Of a DNA stretch of 48,155 bases, positions 46,987-48,155 are shown piece by piece (the first letter of the stretch is position 1; each line of letters opens with the position of its first letter). The notes under the pieces were generated by a model, which was given only the letters and a program-made list of their open reading frames with translations, ran no database searches and was not told where the DNA came from. The stretch is from Stentor roeselii (taxonomy: Eukaryota; Ciliophora; Heterotrichea; Heterotrichida; Stentoridae). Where the stretch lies: assembly GCA_006503475.1 (NCBI GenBank), contig RSEH01000320.1, positions 1 to 48,155 on the forward strand. Reading direction: 5' to 3'. Made by a program: the position numbers and the translations under genes.

Positions 46987-47637
46987 CTATACCCATAAAG
47001 CACCACAATAAAAGAAATCATTCAAAAAGTTATCGGCACGACAGTGATCAAACAAATAACAAAAAAGCTGGAAATTGTCCATCATGATCATCCATAAAAC
47101 CCAAGATGAAAAGTTTAAAATCGACGTAATAATCGTGACCATCACATACCTTTTCGAATAAGTCCAGCGGAATAGCAAAAAACGATTCCAAGTTTGATGA
47201 GCGGAAATCAAACGACTACAATAACTTCTATATACAAGCTATTTACCCTTACTTCGAAATCCTAAAGTCTTTCAGGTACTATTACAGAGTTTAGATCCCA
47301 ATAGGACGCAATCAGCAGCGACACACAAAAGCCCATCATTTGTCCCTCAGTGAAAAATCGACTTGAAAAATTCCATCTGTGAAATTACACATTTCTTCGA
47401 ATAAGGCATTAAGGCTAAAGGCAATGAAAGCTGCATTATTGGAAGATTGAGAGAATTTTTGTCTTTCGACAAAGGAATTCCTGGTGCTTTCAGAGGGGTT
47501 TCAATTAAAAAATATATGATTTCATTTCTCTTCATTTCGACTTCTTATGGTTTGACTCCTTTGATAATCTTGAGTCTTATCAATACGCGATGACCATAAA
47601 GCAAAATGCCGAAGACATCTAGATTAGAACCTAAATC
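46987..47637 (-). pseudogene. Possible decayed membrane-protein gene fragments
   Basis: Short minus-strand reading segments in different frames have membrane-protein character and follow one another: VFGILLYGHRVLIRLK, then ALFEEMCNFTDGIFQVDF, then MMGFCVSLLIASYWDLN, then VMVTIITSILNFSSWVLWMI and NDFFYCGALWV before TAG. Stop codons and frame changes separate them, and no 15-nt intron joins them cleanly. A 17-nt GT-AG candidate near 47342-47358 would link two pieces but departs from the 15-nt rule. No family is recognised. Confidence 0.3.
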
Positions 47638-47638
47638 A

Positions 47639-47788
47639 TTACTGTTTTTTATTCGCTTCTATCATCAAGAAAAACCACTGCGCCAATACTAAGGCGATCA
47701 CCAGAAAAATCGCTGTGGTTTGTTGAAAAAAAGAAAATAATTGCTTATGGTAGCCATCTGCAGGTAATAATTTTAATAAACCATCCAT
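47639..47788 (-). CDS. Small single-pass membrane protein ORF
   Basis: A 49-residue ATG-initiated frame with one strong membrane helix (TTAIFLVIALVLAQWFFLMI) after an amphipathic N-terminal helix (MDGLLKLLPADGYHKQLFSFF) and a short basic end. The frame stays open about 16 codons upstream of the ATG (as in FPREFQTVHVLIQGL), so an upstream exon is possible. The family is unknown. It might belong to the decaying membrane-protein region next to it. Confidence 0.4.
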   Translation of the reverse strand: MDGLLKLLPADGYHKQLFSFFQQTTAIFLVIALVLAQWFFLMIEANKKQ

Positions 47789-47967
47789 AAGTCCTTGAAT
47801 CAAAACATGAACTGTCTGAAACTCACGAGGAAACTAAAAAAAATCAAGAATCTTGAAAGATTCAAAATTTGATGATAACTTTGAAAAGAAGCAAAGCTAA
47901 AATTATTTGGCCAAGAACGACTACTTAAGTATCGATGATCGACGTTTAAATTACGCTATTTCGTCTG

Positions 47968-48155
47968 ATGATCGCGATGGAGACTTGCGTATATATTTTT
48001 GGAGGTATTTCTCCAGAATCAAAGTATCTGAATGATCTCTGGTCTTATGATACAATCACAAACACTTGGACAGAAGTCGAAGCTGAAGGGTCAGTTCCTC
48101 ATCCCAGAGAATTAATGGGTGCAACTGTGATGGAAGGAATAGGATTACTTGTTGC
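47968..48155 (+). CDS. Kelch-repeat protein, start only (runs off the window)
   Basis: The last 188 bases encode a kelch motif: METCVYIFGG, then YLNDLWSYDTITNTWTEVEA, then VPHPRELMGATVM, and the frame is open at the window edge. The double Gly after the beta strand and the paired Tyr-Trp are diagnostic of kelch blades, so the whole protein should be a beta-propeller. The start is one of two ATGs (47968 or 47977), since a TAA lies in frame at 47950-47952. Only the N-terminal blade is seen, so function cannot be assigned. Confidence 0.7.
   Translation, partial: MIAMETCVYIFGGISPESKYLNDLWSYDTITNTWTEVEAEGSVPHPRELMGATVMEGIGLLV

Overview
The window looks like macronuclear DNA of a heterotrich ciliate that uses the standard genetic code, most likely Stentor or a close relative. 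It is AT-rich and very gene-dense, and TAA, TAG and TGA all end recognisable proteins. Six spliceosomal introns could be placed by protein continuity. All are exactly 15 nt, and all fit GTRANNNNNANNNAG. Fifteen-nucleotide introns with a standard code are known from Stentor; the species itself is inferred.

Layout. 0-9.9 kb: an RBR ubiquitin ligase, an importin-5-like karyopherin, a small secreted protein, a CAF-1 p60-like histone chaperone subunit, an SK-type K+ channel and a two-domain cyclic-nucleotide-binding protein. 9.9-18.8 kb: a Dopey homologue and an ARFGAP2/3-like protein separated by only six bases, alkaline ceramidase with two 15-nt introns, two proteins I cannot name, and the CIA2/MIP18 Fe-S assembly factor. 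18.8-26.8 kb: a 1588-residue REJ/GPS-like membrane receptor, a MEKK-like kinase and a coiled-coil protein. 26.8-33.9 kb is gene-poor: a GC-rich, hairpin-rich block that may be a non-coding RNA, a basic protein, a WD40 protein and a broken polytopic membrane gene. 34-36.3 kb: two tandem paralogous 7TM receptor-like genes with a degenerating repeat array at the 3' end of one. 36.7-43.5 kb: a spliced TBC-like protein lacking the catalytic motifs, a spliced Met/Tyr-tailed protein, a candidate PP1 regulator, an EF-hand protein, a coiled-coil protein and a NAK-family kinase. 43.5-48.2 kb: a ZIP transporter, a LITAF-domain protein, a coiled-coil ORF without an ATG, remnants of membrane-protein genes, and the start of a kelch gene cut by the window edge.

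Compaction is the main theme. Convergent genes end 0, 4 and 21 bp apart. Divergent start codons lie 29, 51 and 99 bp apart. Same-strand neighbours are 6, 13 and 35 bp apart. Promoters and 3' ends must therefore overlap neighbouring transcription units. At least eleven start codons have TATAA within about ten bases upstream.

Functional themes are membrane traffic (ArfGAP, Dopey, TBC, NAK kinase, LITAF), calcium and ion signalling (SK channel, EF-hand, CNBD, receptors) and nuclear housekeeping (importin, CAF-1). No tRNA, rRNA, CRISPR array or recognisable transposon was found. Fifteen-nt introns that happen to keep the frame open would be invisible by the method used, so further introns inside the long ORFs are possible.
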